From a virus, in IMG/VR virus record IMGVR_UViG_3300047444_000242, positions 1-37,022 of that record: a stretch of DNA of 37,022 bases. One strand, written 5' to 3'. The notes under the pieces were generated by a model. That model made no database searches. It was given only the letters and a program-made list of their open reading frames with translations, and had not been told where the DNA came from. Positions 17,839 through 24,687 of the stretch are shown piece by piece (the stretch's first letter is position 1; every line of letters begins with the position of its first letter). A program made the translations under genes and the position numbers.

Positions 17839-18338
17839 CAGCGCCCCCGCAGGTGCGGCGGCGGCTTCTGGTGGTGCATGACGTGCCACCAGATCCAGCC
17901 GATCAGCTCAGGCGGCAGGTGCCGCAGCCGGGCCTTGATCCGCAGCTCTTCCTCGCTCAGCCGGTGCTGCTTGGGCTGGCGGTCGTAGACGGTATGCAGG
18001 CCCTGGTGCACCTCGGGGTGCCCGGAGCGCCGCAGGTCCGCGAACTCCACCGGAGCCTCGGTCTCTACCTTGTCGCTCAGGTGCTCCATCGAGCGCGCCA
18101 GCGCCCGGTGCCCGCCGTCATCCAGCACGTCACGGGCGTACTGCTCCAGGTACTCGCGGTAGTGGTCGTAGAACGGGGCCTGGAGGTAGAGCGCCCGGCC
18201 GCCGCGCGGGTGCCGGAACTCCAGGTGCTCGTGCTGGTAGTGGGCGTAAACCTGGTCCACCGTGACCGTTCCGCGCAGGCGCTCGGGTGCGCCGGTCATC
18301 CGGCGCAGCTCGGCTATCCGTGCACTGAAGGTCTCCAT
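17838..18338 (-). CDS. Neck-region protein, possible head-tail joining component
   Basis: A 166-residue protein; start ATG at 18338, one base after the connector stop. It is charged and His-rich, with helices around QAPFYDHYREYLEQYARDVL and MEHLSDKVETEAP, and a basic C-terminus ending near WWHVMHHQKPPPHLRGR. The slot between connector and tail terminator usually holds the stopper or an HK97 gp10-like protein, so a neck role is likely, but I do not recognise the sequence. The helix-rich, His-rich composition is unlike most gp10 homologues, so caution is needed. Confidence 0.6.
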   Translation of the reverse strand: METFSARIAELRRMTGAPERLRGTVTVDQVYAHYQHEHLEFRHPRGGRALYLQAPFYDHYREYLEQYARDVLDDGGHRALARSMEHLSDKVETEAPVEFADLRRSGHPEVHQGLHTVYDRQPKQHRLSEEELRIKARLRHLPPELIGWIWWHVMHHQKPPPHLRGR

Positions 18339-18339
18339 C

Positions 18340-18897
18340 TCACCCCTGGTATGCCTCTCCCGCGCCCCACCAGGACTGGCCTCGGGAGTACAGCCCGGCC
18401 GAGGTGTCAGCCTCCAGGACGCCATCCATGCCGATGCGGGTGTTGCTGTCCGCGTGGGTAAAGATGGGCGGGATGCGGTTGATGGAGTGCGCCCTGTCAG
18501 ACAGGCCGGGTGCACCGCTTCCGGCCACGGCGACGTCCAGGTCGATCTTGTTCTCGCGGACGTCGTTGAGCATCTGGGTGGCATTCTGGTATGCCACGAA
18601 GACCGGGTGATCGCTGGCCATGGTCTTGCCCTTGAGATACGTCCTCCAGGCAAAGAACGCGGCCAGGTCGAGCGTGAGGTCATGGAAGATGGGCGGCGGG
18701 TCGGCCACGTCCGAGCTGCCGTCGTAGATGCCGCCCGCGTAGACGCTGACCCGGTTCGACGCCGAGTACAGGCACAGCGAGAGCTGGTCATCGCTGAGCT
18801 GGGACGGCGTGCCGGTCCCGGAGTCGGTACCGTCCAGCCACAGGCGCAGGTCATCTATCGAGGCGTACACCGGGCCGGTGGGCAGGGGAGTGGTCAT
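18340..18897 (-). CDS. Head-tail connector (adaptor) protein
   Basis: A 185-residue protein starting at the ATG at 18897, which overlaps the stop of the small membrane protein gene (ATGA). The N-terminal pattern YASIDDLRLWLDG, followed by LSDDQLSLCLYSASNRVSVYAGG and a helix FHDLTLDLAAFFAWRTYLKG, matches the helical adaptor proteins that sit under the portal (HK97 gp6 / Mu gp36-like group, where an N-terminal segment beginning with Tyr and Asp-Leu is usual). The C-terminal 60 residues are an extended arm. It is the first clear neck gene. Confidence 0.72.
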   Translation of the reverse strand: MTTPLPTGPVYASIDDLRLWLDGTDSGTGTPSQLSDDQLSLCLYSASNRVSVYAGGIYDGSSDVADPPPIFHDLTLDLAAFFAWRTYLKGKTMASDHPVFVAYQNATQMLNDVRENKIDLDVAVAGSGAPGLSDRAHSINRIPPIFTHADSNTRIGMDGVLEADTSAGLYSRGQSWWGAGEAYQG

Positions 18898-19100
18898 GGT
18901 GCCGCCCAGGCCAGGAAGAACGCCGAGACGCCGCCAGCCGCCCAGGCCCATCCCAGGCCGGTGCCGCCGTGCAGGATGGCCGAGAACTCAAGCGCCGCGA
19001 TGAACAGGCAGACAGCGGCGACCAGGCAGAGCAGCCGGAAGACGAACCACGGCGACCGGGTGACGTAGCCGGGGTAGCCGGGCTGGCCCGGCGCGGCCAT
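18894..19100 (-). CDS. Small membrane protein, two transmembrane segments
   Basis: A 68-residue protein with two hydrophobic stretches, about residues 20-41 (rich in Leu, Val, Ala, Cys) and 47-66 (Gly/Ala/Trp-rich), joined by a short Gly-rich loop; the N-terminus is Gly/Pro-rich with one Arg before the first segment. It overlaps neighbours on both sides (start shared with the previous stop at 19100; ATGA with the connector start), so it is clearly part of the operon. A membrane protein amid head and neck genes is unusual. It might act in superinfection exclusion, envelope passage or lysis, but nothing in the sequence decides this. Confidence 0.62.
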   Translation of the reverse strand: MAAPGQPGYPGYVTRSPWFVFRLLCLVAAVCLFIAALEFSAILHGGTGLGWAWAAGGVSAFFLAWAAP

Positions 19101-19303
19101 CAGGAAGCCCCCAGGGGCTCGGTGTCGCCGGACAGCACCTGGGCAGCAGTCGGGCCGAGCGAGACCAGGTTGCCGGTGCCGTAGGCGGTCTCCAGCGCCG
19201 AGCCGGGCGGGATGTCCACGATGGTGCCCCGCAGGACCAGGGTCGTGTACCCGTCCCAGGTCACCGGGGTGTCAACGGCAACGACACGCGGGCTGGCGGC
19301 CAT
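19100..19303 (-). CDS. Small head-module protein of the GAGNLR-like group
   Basis: A 67-residue protein begun at the ATG at 19303, which overlaps the previous stop (TGATG); the longer open frame upstream is shadow. The core LRGTIVDIPPGSALETAYGTGNL matches the same region of the proteins at 19672 and 22428 (strand, Gly-Thr or Gly-Asp, strand, a short helix, then Gly-x-Gly-Asn-Leu). Small proteins of this sort are frequent beside phage capsid genes, but their role is mostly undetermined. Confidence 0.65.
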   Translation of the reverse strand: MAASPRVVAVDTPVTWDGYTTLVLRGTIVDIPPGSALETAYGTGNLVSLGPTAAQVLSGDTEPLGAS

Positions 19304-19662
19304 CAGTTGCTCACCCCCGCGCCCCACCCGGCGAAGCTCGACAAAGCGTGCGACGGGTACAGCATCAGCGTGAGCGGGTTGTAGCCCGGCCCCTCGGCCA
19401 GCGTGTTGTAGCCCGAGTAGCCGGGGTTGTAGCTGGTGGGCTGGGCCGTGGTCCAGGTCATCGAGGTGGGCACGACCGAGTAGGTCATGGTCAGCGAGGC
19501 TCCCGGCGGCAGCGCGTAGTTGCCAGCCCCAGCGCCAGCCGTCACCCCGTTGATGCTCACGTTGGTCATGGTGCCGCCGACGATCGCGCAGTTGACCCAC
19601 TGGCCGGTGTTGTTCACTACCGGGACGGTAGAGGCCGGTATAGCCGGTGTTACGACAGCCAT
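19303..19662 (-). CDS. Small beta-sandwich head-module protein
   Basis: A 119-residue protein with a strong binding site (AGGAGG) five bases before the ATG. The N-terminal 70 residues have a clear beta pattern (VNCAIVGGTMTNVSINGV, then LPPGASLTMTYSVVP, then MTWTT), which resembles small decoration or fibre-head domains of actinophages. The rest is a Gly/Tyr/Pro-rich tail that may be extended. It may decorate the capsid. No catalytic motif was seen. Confidence 0.65.
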   Translation of the reverse strand: MAVVTPAIPASTVPVVNNTGQWVNCAIVGGTMTNVSINGVTAGAGAGNYALPPGASLTMTYSVVPTSMTWTTAQPTSYNPGYSGYNTLAEGPGYNPLTLMLYPSHALSSFAGWGAGVSN

Positions 19663-19671
19663 GATGTCCTC

Positions 19672-19944
19672 CTAGTTGCCCAGGGCCGCGTGGCCCACGT
19701 CGTCCTGACCTGGCACGTAGGCCCGGAGGTTGCCAGCCCCGATCGCGGTGTACATCGCGCTGGCGGGGTCCAGGATGATCGGCGTGCCCTTGATCAAGGT
19801 GGACGGCATCAGCGGTCCCCCGGTGGTGGGAGCGCCGCCGAACCCGGACGCGCCCCCGGTGCCCGGCTCCCCGGCGACAACGGTCGCGGCGGTGCCGGGC
19901 GCGACGGTTACGGTCGCGGTGAGAACATAGCGGTTCAGCGCCAT
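19672..19944 (-). CDS. Small head-module protein of the GAGNLR-like group
   Basis: A 90-residue protein. The N-terminal strand region is followed by a Gly/Pro-rich insert (about residues 24-45), then the group core: LIKGTPIILDPASAMYTAIG and AGNLRAYVPGQDD. The core closely matches the 68-residue protein at 22428; in DNA the segment coding GAGNLRA is nearly identical in the two genes (by eye about 23 of 26 bases), pointing to duplication. It overlaps the zinc-ribbon gene stop by one base. Confidence 0.65.
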   Translation of the reverse strand: MALNRYVLTATVTVAPGTAATVVAGEPGTGGASGFGGAPTTGGPLMPSTLIKGTPIILDPASAMYTAIGAGNLRAYVPGQDDVGHAALGN

Positions 19945-20357
19945 CAGAACCCCCAGGCCGGTGCGTTGGGCACCCGCTCGATGCCGACGTAGGTCGGGGT
20001 GAGCTGGAGCTTGCCGAACGTCGCGCCGCCGCTGTGCGCCCTGGCGAACTTCGCCACCGGGATGTTCGTGGCGGTGCCGGTGGCGGTGACCCGCAGGATC
20101 TCGGCGTTAGCCGCCGTGTCGTACAGCAGCCACATGCCCCCGGTGAAGCTCGCGCCGCCGCTGGCCACGGTGATCGCCACCGATGCCGTGGTGACCGCAG
20201 CCGTGCCGGTCCCGGTCGGGGCAACCGCCGTCGCCGCGAACGGCCACTCGCACCCGCCGCACAGGTAGGCCACGCCCGTGCCGATCAGCGTCCGCAGCGT
20301 GTTGCAGCGCGGGCACGGGGCGTAGACGTTGGCGGGGACCAGTGGCGCTGGCGGCAT
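19944..20357 (-). CDS. Zinc-ribbon head-module protein
   Basis: A 137-residue protein. Four cysteines (15, 18, 33, 36) in two CxxC pairs 14 residues apart form a typical zinc ribbon, with CPRCNTLRTLIG at the first knuckle and CGGC at the second. From about residue 45 to the end the sequence is a beta-rich domain with Thr/Val/Ala alternation, like the decoration domains nearby. A ribbon joined to a virion-like beta domain could bind a nucleic acid or a protein, or simply stabilise the fold. The start ATG is four bases from the previous stop. Confidence 0.68.
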   Translation of the reverse strand: MPPAPLVPANVYAPCPRCNTLRTLIGTGVAYLCGGCEWPFAATAVAPTGTGTAAVTTASVAITVASGGASFTGGMWLLYDTAANAEILRVTATGTATNIPVAKFARAHSGGATFGKLQLTPTYVGIERVPNAPAWGF

Positions 20358-20360
20358 GGG

Positions 20361-20987
20361 TTACCCTCCGACCTGCTGGGCCTGGCGCTGCCGGGCTGCG
20401 GTGCGCGGCGGCAGGATGTCCTCCGCGCTGACGTACGTCCCGCCAGCGCCGGGCTGCCCGTCCCAGTTCTCGCTGCCCGGCTGCGGCTCGCTGGCCTCCG
20501 GGATGGTCTCCTGCTGGAGTACCGCCGACGCGCCGACCGGATCGGGCATCGGCAGGTCCGTGCCCGGCGGCGGGATGGACGGAGCGCGCACCTGGCCGGA
20601 CACCGCGCGTGGCGGCACCCGCTGCTGTGCTTCCTGGGTTGACTTCGGCCCGCTGGCCGGGCGGATCACCGGTATCCGGCGTCCGTCGCCAGGCCCGCAC
20701 CGCAGGTATCCAGCCGCTTCCTCGGGCGTGAGGTTGACCGTATCGCCCGCCATCACCAGGTCCGAGCCCCGCAGCGGGTCGGTGCCGCGTCTCGGCACGT
20801 TCAGGTTGATCACCGCGATGTACGGGTCACCCGGACGGTTCGATGGCGTCTGCGCCTGGCTGGCCCGCGCCAGGAGCTGGTTCATCTGCTCCAGCTCGGC
20901 CTGGGACAGCGGCGTCTGCTCCGATGCCGCCGCGAACGTCTGCGGCGGCTCGGGGAGACGGCCTGCGGCTGGTCGCTGTGCTGGCAT
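20361..20987 (-). CDS. Pro-rich head-module protein, function unknown
   Basis: A 208-residue protein following the major capsid gene, with start and capsid stop sharing one base (TGATG). Residues 1-50 contain a helix (LSQAELEQMNQLLARASQ). Residues about 53-112 form a small beta domain (YIAVINLNVPRRG, then MAGDTVNLTPEEAAGYLRCG) whose second half recalls the GAGNLR-like small proteins. The last about 95 residues are Pro/Gln/Gly-rich and probably unstructured. It could be a capsid accessory or a scaffold-like helper; no firm assignment. Confidence 0.62.
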   Translation of the reverse strand: MPAQRPAAGRLPEPPQTFAAASEQTPLSQAELEQMNQLLARASQAQTPSNRPGDPYIAVINLNVPRRGTDPLRGSDLVMAGDTVNLTPEEAAGYLRCGPGDGRRIPVIRPASGPKSTQEAQQRVPPRAVSGQVRAPSIPPPGTDLPMPDPVGASAVLQQETIPEASEPQPGSENWDGQPGAGGTYVSAEDILPPRTAARQRQAQQVGG

Positions 20988-21898
20988 CAGACTCCGCTCA
21001 GGAGCACGATCGCCAGCGGCTGGTCCAGGCCGATGGCGGCTGCGCGCTGGGTGTCGGAGCGCCAGGTCTTGCGCGGCTCGTCGCGGTACAGCGGGCCAGC
21101 CATGAACGGCAGCTCGTCCGCGAAGAAGCCTGCGCGGTTGCGCTGCATGATGATCGCGTTGCCCGCCGGGACCTGGCGGGAGACCATCACGTCCAGGTTG
21201 AGGATCTGCTGCGGGAGCGTGCCCGTGTACAGCAGGTTCTCGCTGGCGATGTCACCGATGTAGGGCGCGGCGAACGTGCTGGACTGGAGCAGCGTGTTCT
21301 TCGTGCCGTGGTTGATGATCAGCGTGTCGGCCTCGAACCCGAGCCACTGCGTCACGCCGGACGGGGACACGATGTTGGCGTTCTCGATGAGGAAGACCGC
21401 CTGCATGATGTCCGCCCGGATGGTGGCGGCGGCGCTCGACCAGGCGTTGGCTACCGCCAGCGTCTGGATCGAGGCGTTGGAGACTACCGCCGAGTAGAAG
21501 GCGGTGTTCCAGCTATAGACCATCGTGTTCTTGACCTGGAGAAGCTGCCGCGCCACCGGGTCAATCGCCTGGCGGCGGCGCATCTCGTCGCTGACCATGA
21601 TGGCCATCGCCCGCTCATGGCTGAAGACCACGCGCGGGATGCCGACGCTGGTCGGCACGACCGGGACCTCACCGAACTCAGGCCGGATCTCGGGGTAGTC
21701 ATCGGCGTAGAGCGGGGTGCTCTCCGCGTACCTGACCGCGCCCGATGGGGCCGCGCCGCCGCTGCGCAGCACCGAGTCCATCACGAACTCATTCCTGGTC
21801 ATGTCCAGGATGAGCGACGGGATGACCAGCGGGTCCTTCAGCAGCTCGGAGACGGTTACCCGTGGGGAATCGGAGTAACTTCTGACAGCAGTCGGCAT
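20987..21898 (-). CDS. Major capsid protein
   Basis: A 303-residue protein with HK97-type shell protein character. An N-terminal arm (LLKDPLVIPSLILDMTRNEFVMDSVLR) is followed by the extended loop region (GAVRYAESTPLYADDYPEIRPEF). Then come the long spine helix (ERAMAIMVSDEMRRRQAIDP), the internal helix-strand domain (ADIMQAVFLIENANIV with GFEADTLIINHGT), and the closing strand near MQRNRAGFFADELP. The length fits an uncleaved short capsid protein. A good binding site (GGGAG) precedes the ATG. The gene lies after protease/scaffold and decoration genes, as expected. It builds the shell from hexamers and pentamers. Confidence 0.88.
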   Translation of the reverse strand: MPTAVRSYSDSPRVTVSELLKDPLVIPSLILDMTRNEFVMDSVLRSGGAAPSGAVRYAESTPLYADDYPEIRPEFGEVPVVPTSVGIPRVVFSHERAMAIMVSDEMRRRQAIDPVARQLLQVKNTMVYSWNTAFYSAVVSNASIQTLAVANAWSSAAATIRADIMQAVFLIENANIVSPSGVTQWLGFEADTLIINHGTKNTLLQSSTFAAPYIGDIASENLLYTGTLPQQILNLDVMVSRQVPAGNAIIMQRNRAGFFADELPFMAGPLYRDEPRKTWRSDTQRAAAIGLDQPLAIVLLSGV

Positions 21899-21909
21899 GA
21901 CTCACTCCC

Positions 21910-22416
21910 TCAAATCTCGATCCGGCAGCGGCCGAAGAAGTAGGACGCCGCACCCTGACCGCCGATCTGCTGGGTGAGCATCCCGGCCGATACGCCGCCG
22001 GGGTGCGTGCAGCGGGCAACGATCTGGTCCGCCGTGCCTGCCGTGTACTGGATCACGGTGCCCGCGTTGCCGCCGACCGCGCTGATCATCAGCGGCTGGC
22101 CGACGTAGGCAGCACCCGAGTACCAGGTGAAGATGTCCACCCCGCCGTAGTAGACGCTCACGTAGTCGGTGAGCACGCTGATGTCGATCAGCGGCTGGCC
22201 GTAGGCGTTCGCGGCCCCGGTCTGCACCCCGATCGGCGCGGCGTCACTCCCCGCTACGCCGAGTGCGTAGTTGACCGATGGTGTCGCAAGCGTCACCGTC
22301 AGGTCCGTGGTGCCAGGCGTGATCGAGTGGGCCATGACCCACTGACCGCCGTAGATCAGGCCGAAGACCTGAAAGTTGGCTGGCCCGGCCTTGTAGTGCG
22401 GGATCGCACCTGCCAT
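21910..22416 (-). CDS. Probable capsid decoration (cement) protein
   Basis: A 168-residue protein just before the capsid gene, with a strong binding site (TAGGAGGAA) before the ATG. The pattern YKAGPANFQVFGLIYGGQWV, then ALGVAGSDAAPIGVQTG, then VYYGGVDIFTW with a late strand IVARCTHPGG, is like decoration proteins next to actinophage capsid genes: repeated turns with Gly and a conserved VAGxDA motif. Such trimers sit on the capsid and stabilise it. It contains one Cys in CTHPGG and one near the end. Assigned from sequence pattern and place. Confidence 0.65.
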   Translation of the reverse strand: MAGAIPHYKAGPANFQVFGLIYGGQWVMAHSITPGTTDLTVTLATPSVNYALGVAGSDAAPIGVQTGAANAYGQPLIDISVLTDYVSVYYGGVDIFTWYSGAAYVGQPLMISAVGGNAGTVIQYTAGTADQIVARCTHPGGVSAGMLTQQIGGQGAASYFFGRCRIEI

Positions 22417-22427
22417 CGTCGTTCCTC

Positions 22428-22634
22428 CTAAGCGCTGCTGTTCGATACGGCGACTGAGAGACCGAGCTGGTCATGGACCGTGGCGGCGGCCACTGCCCGC
22501 AGGTTGCCAGCGCCGATCGCGGTTACCTCGGCTGCGGACAGCTCGATGGTGTCGCCCTTCTTCAGCACCCGAGCCGGGCTGGCGTAGCTGACGAAGGGGA
22601 TATTGACCGGCGTGGTGACAAAGTAGCGGGCCAT
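22428..22634 (-). CDS. Small head-module protein of the GAGNLR-like group
   Basis: A 68-residue protein between protease/scaffold and decoration genes. The core is VLKKGDTIELSAAEVTAIG then AGNLRAV: a strand, a Gly-Asp turn, a strand and a helix ending in Gly-Ala-Gly-Asn-Leu-Arg. The same pattern appears at 19672 and 19100 and more distantly at 20361 and 16616. Small proteins with a GDxVxV or GDxIxL turn are common near phage capsid genes. The role is unknown; a minor capsid or assembly factor is possible. Confidence 0.65.
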   Translation of the reverse strand: MARYFVTTPVNIPFVSYASPARVLKKGDTIELSAAEVTAIGAGNLRAVAAATVHDQLGLSVAVSNSSA

Positions 22635-22638
22635 AGGG

Positions 22639-23841
22639 CTACAGCCCCATCTGGCTCTTGGCGCGGTTGATGGTGTCGGTGCGCTCCGTCTGCTCGGCGG
22701 ACGGCCCCGCGCCGGGCGGCTCGTCCATCGGGGAGCCCAGCTCGACGTCCAGGTTGAGCATCTGGGCCATCCTGGCGTACTCGGTCAGCACCTTGCGCAT
22801 GACCTGGCCCGCGTCGGCCCGCTGCCCGTTGGCCAGGTCCACCGTGTGCCCGGAGCCCTGGAGCAGCGGCCGGGCCAGGTCGGTGATGTAGGGCGGTACG
22901 CCGAGATCCGCCAGCTTCCGCTTCTCAGCGTCGAATGCCGACACCTCGTACCGGGTCTGGAAGACGGCTAGCTGGCGCTCGGTCTCGTCGGCGCGGCTGT
23001 TGGCGAGGTCGATGGCCATCTGCGCCTCGACGGACAGGCCGGTAACGCCAGCCCCGGCCAGCGTCTCGGCGTCCATCCCGGCCTCGATCTCGGCCAGCTC
23101 GTCGTCACCGAGCGCGTCGATGAGGTCGGCCAGCTCTTCGTCGGACAGCTCGTCGTCATCGGCGGGAGCGGTGCCGTTGCCGTTCGGGGCTGGCGGGGCT
23201 GACGGGGCCTGCGCTCCGAGCAGCCGGTCCAGGGCAGCGGGGTCCAGGTTGAGCAGGCGGTTCAGGTTGGCCTGCTGCTGGGCGTTCAGTTCGGGCATGG
23301 TCTCCACTTCCTGTCCGGCATAGCTGGAACCGGTGAGGTCGATGACAAGGGACGGCGTATTGGCCGCCTCGACGGTCTGCCAGGCCCCCAGGCCCGGAAT
23401 GCGCGGGTCCAGGGTGCCGAGCACATGCTGGATCGCGGCGGGGTAGAACTTGCCGTCCGCCCGCTGGTACTGCTCCACGATCCGGGCCGACACGCCCAGG
23501 TACGGATTCTCGCGCAGGACTGCCTCACCGCGCTCGGTCGGGTCGAGCACCATCCACAGCCCGTCCGGCTCGGCCTCGAACCCCACGACCGTGCCCCGGT
23601 GCCGCTCCGGGTCATTGGTGTGGGTGTTGCCTGCGTCTGCGAGCTGGAAGCTCACCTGGTCGTACGCCTTGTCGTTGAAGGCGTTCGCCAGTCCCTGGAG
23701 GTAGTGCGGGGTGAAGTGCAGGGTGCGGCCCTGGTAACTGATGTCGCCTACCGGCAGCACCCGCTTGCGCCAGAGCTTGCTGGACATCTCGATCGCGTTG
23801 CCCCGGTCGAACGGGGTCAGCAGGGCTGCGAAGGCACCCAT
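22639..23841 (-). CDS. Capsid maturation protease fused to scaffold
   Basis: A 400-residue protein. Residues about 25-150 have the pattern of the Mu gpI-like phage protease group: LHFTPHYLQGLANAFND, a conserved segment with His in THTNDPERHRG, GTVVGFEAEPDGLWMVL and LGVSARI. From about residue 182 it becomes a scaffold: a helical Gln/Asn/Leu region, a Pro/Gly hinge, a very acidic stretch (DDDELSDEELADLIDALGDD), then long helices to a basic end (TINRAKSQMGL) of the sort that binds the capsid protein. The scaffold directs shell assembly and the protease then removes it. An internal start at 23298 may yield scaffold alone. Confidence 0.8.
   Translation of the reverse strand: MGAFAALLTPFDRGNAIEMSSKLWRKRVLPVGDISYQGRTLHFTPHYLQGLANAFNDKAYDQVSFQLADAGNTHTNDPERHRGTVVGFEAEPDGLWMVLDPTERGEAVLRENPYLGVSARIVEQYQRADGKFYPAAIQHVLGTLDPRIPGLGAWQTVEAANTPSLVIDLTGSSYAGQEVETMPELNAQQQANLNRLLNLDPAALDRLLGAQAPSAPPAPNGNGTAPADDDELSDEELADLIDALGDDELAEIEAGMDAETLAGAGVTGLSVEAQMAIDLANSRADETERQLAVFQTRYEVSAFDAEKRKLADLGVPPYITDLARPLLQGSGHTVDLANGQRADAGQVMRKVLTEYARMAQMLNLDVELGSPMDEPPGAGPSAEQTERTDTINRAKSQMGL
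23296..23312 (-). promoter_or_regulatory. Possible internal start site for a separate scaffold product
   Basis: Inside the protease/scaffold gene, an ATG at 23298 (residue 182, MPELNAQQQ) falls exactly at the start of the scaffold part. It is preceded by AGGAAG about eight bases before and a closer GGAG. It would give a 219-residue in-frame scaffold protein, as known for lambda C/Nu3. This rests on the signal and domain boundary only. Confidence 0.4.
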
Positions 23842-23845
23842 CTGG

Positions 23846-24478
23846 CTACTTGCCCCCGAAGTTCTGTGCCCGCTTGGCGAACATGTGCGCCTTGTCGTGG
23901 GGCCAGCCCTTGCCCTTGAGCTTCTTGCGGATGCTCAGGCCCTTGGGGGTCAGCTCGCCGTCCTTGCTGTCGTCCTCATCCGGCTCGCTGTCCCCGCCGT
24001 TGGCCATGGTGACGCGCGGCCCGTCACCGGATGACCGGACTGGCGTGGCCAGCGCACTGATAGCGGGCACCCCGTACTGCGCCATCAGCGGCGTCTGCTC
24101 GGGCGGCGGCTGGAGTCCGGTACCGGGGTGACCGGGCGTGGTGGTGCCGCTGTTCCACAGCCCCAGCAGCTCGCCCAGCGCGCCGCGCTGGTGCGGGTGC
24201 GGCCGGGCCGAGAGCTTGCCGCCGTAGACCGACCGCCAGCCGTCCTCGTTCCTGATCTCACCGATCAGCGCGCCGCCACGACGGTGCCGGATCGACGCGC
24301 CGCCGGTCGCGCTGCGGCTCACCAGGATGTCAGCGGGGGAGGTCACCGGGTAACGCGAACTTGCCATCTCGACGCTCCTGCTGCCCCTCGTGCGGGCAGC
24401 AATGAACGCGGCCAGGTGCTCTGGATTCCCGGCTCCGCGCACAGCCAGCGCAGCGACAGCAGCTTGACGTGAGGCCAT
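23846..24478 (-). CDS. Head-module protein with NPxxLAAFI and K-G-x-x-x-x-K-A helix motifs
   Basis: A 210-residue protein. The start chosen is the ATG at 24478, with GGAGG four bases before it; a TTG six codons upstream lacks such a signal. Residues 14-29 (RGAGNPEHLAAFIAAR) match a motif in the long head protein at 31123. The middle (about 45-105) is a compact domain with RHRRGGALIGEIRNEDGW and a His-rich turn ending in LLGLWNSG. Then comes a Pro/Gly linker, an acidic patch and a C-terminal helix motif KGWPHDKAHMFAKRA, again similar to ends of other proteins here. The function is unknown; probably head associated. Confidence 0.65.
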   Translation of the reverse strand: MASRQAAVAALAVRGAGNPEHLAAFIAARTRGSRSVEMASSRYPVTSPADILVSRSATGGASIRHRRGGALIGEIRNEDGWRSVYGGKLSARPHPHQRGALGELLGLWNSGTTTPGHPGTGLQPPPEQTPLMAQYGVPAISALATPVRSSGDGPRVTMANGGDSEPDEDDSKDGELTPKGLSIRKKLKGKGWPHDKAHMFAKRAQNFGGK

Positions 24479-24559
24479 GACGCCTCCAAGATTCAACGTC
24501 TACTTGAAGGCCATCGTAGGCTCACCTGGCCGAGAACGCATGACCCGGCACGGTAAAAC
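24479..24559 (-). other. Longest intergenic gap, 81 bases, no clear signal
   Basis: This is the only noncoding stretch of more than a few dozen bases in the window. I see no convincing terminator hairpin. A TACGAT hexamer (minus strand) resembles a -10 box, but the sequence about 17 bases before it matches a -35 box poorly, so I do not call a promoter. Confidence 0.4.
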
Positions 24560-24685
24560 TCAGGATTGCTCGTGCTCGTTCACGCTCGCCGTGGCAAAAT
24601 CCTCGGCTTCTTCCTCGTCAATTCCTGCCTGAACCAGGGCCTCGGTGAGGATGTCGATTACTTCCTGGCGTTCCTCCGGGCTCAT
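24560..24685 (-). CDS. Small acidic protein, 41 residues
   Basis: A short ORF that fills most of the space between the 293-residue gene and the 210-residue gene. It starts at an ATG two bases after the preceding stop, with AAGG about seven bases before it, and ends in TGA. The product starts MSPEERQEVIDILTEALVQ and is strongly acidic with an amphipathic helix, followed by AGIDEEEAEDFATASVNEHE. The tight spacing and natural composition make it likely to be real. It could be a small helper or an adaptor; no family is recognised. Confidence 0.6.
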   Translation of the reverse strand: MSPEERQEVIDILTEALVQAGIDEEEAEDFATASVNEHEQS

Positions 24686-24687
24686 GG

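Noticed and set aside
17838-18854. Long N-terminal extensions in several frames (for example at 17838-18854, 19100-20224, 9708-10853)
   Set aside because: The extra parts overlap well-supported genes, are Arg/Ser/Pro or Arg/His-rich, and coupled starts exist closer to the coding-like sequence.
24479-24559. A promoter in the one larger intergenic gap
   Set aside because: TACGAT could be a -10 box, but the -35 match is poor and the operon otherwise seems continuous.
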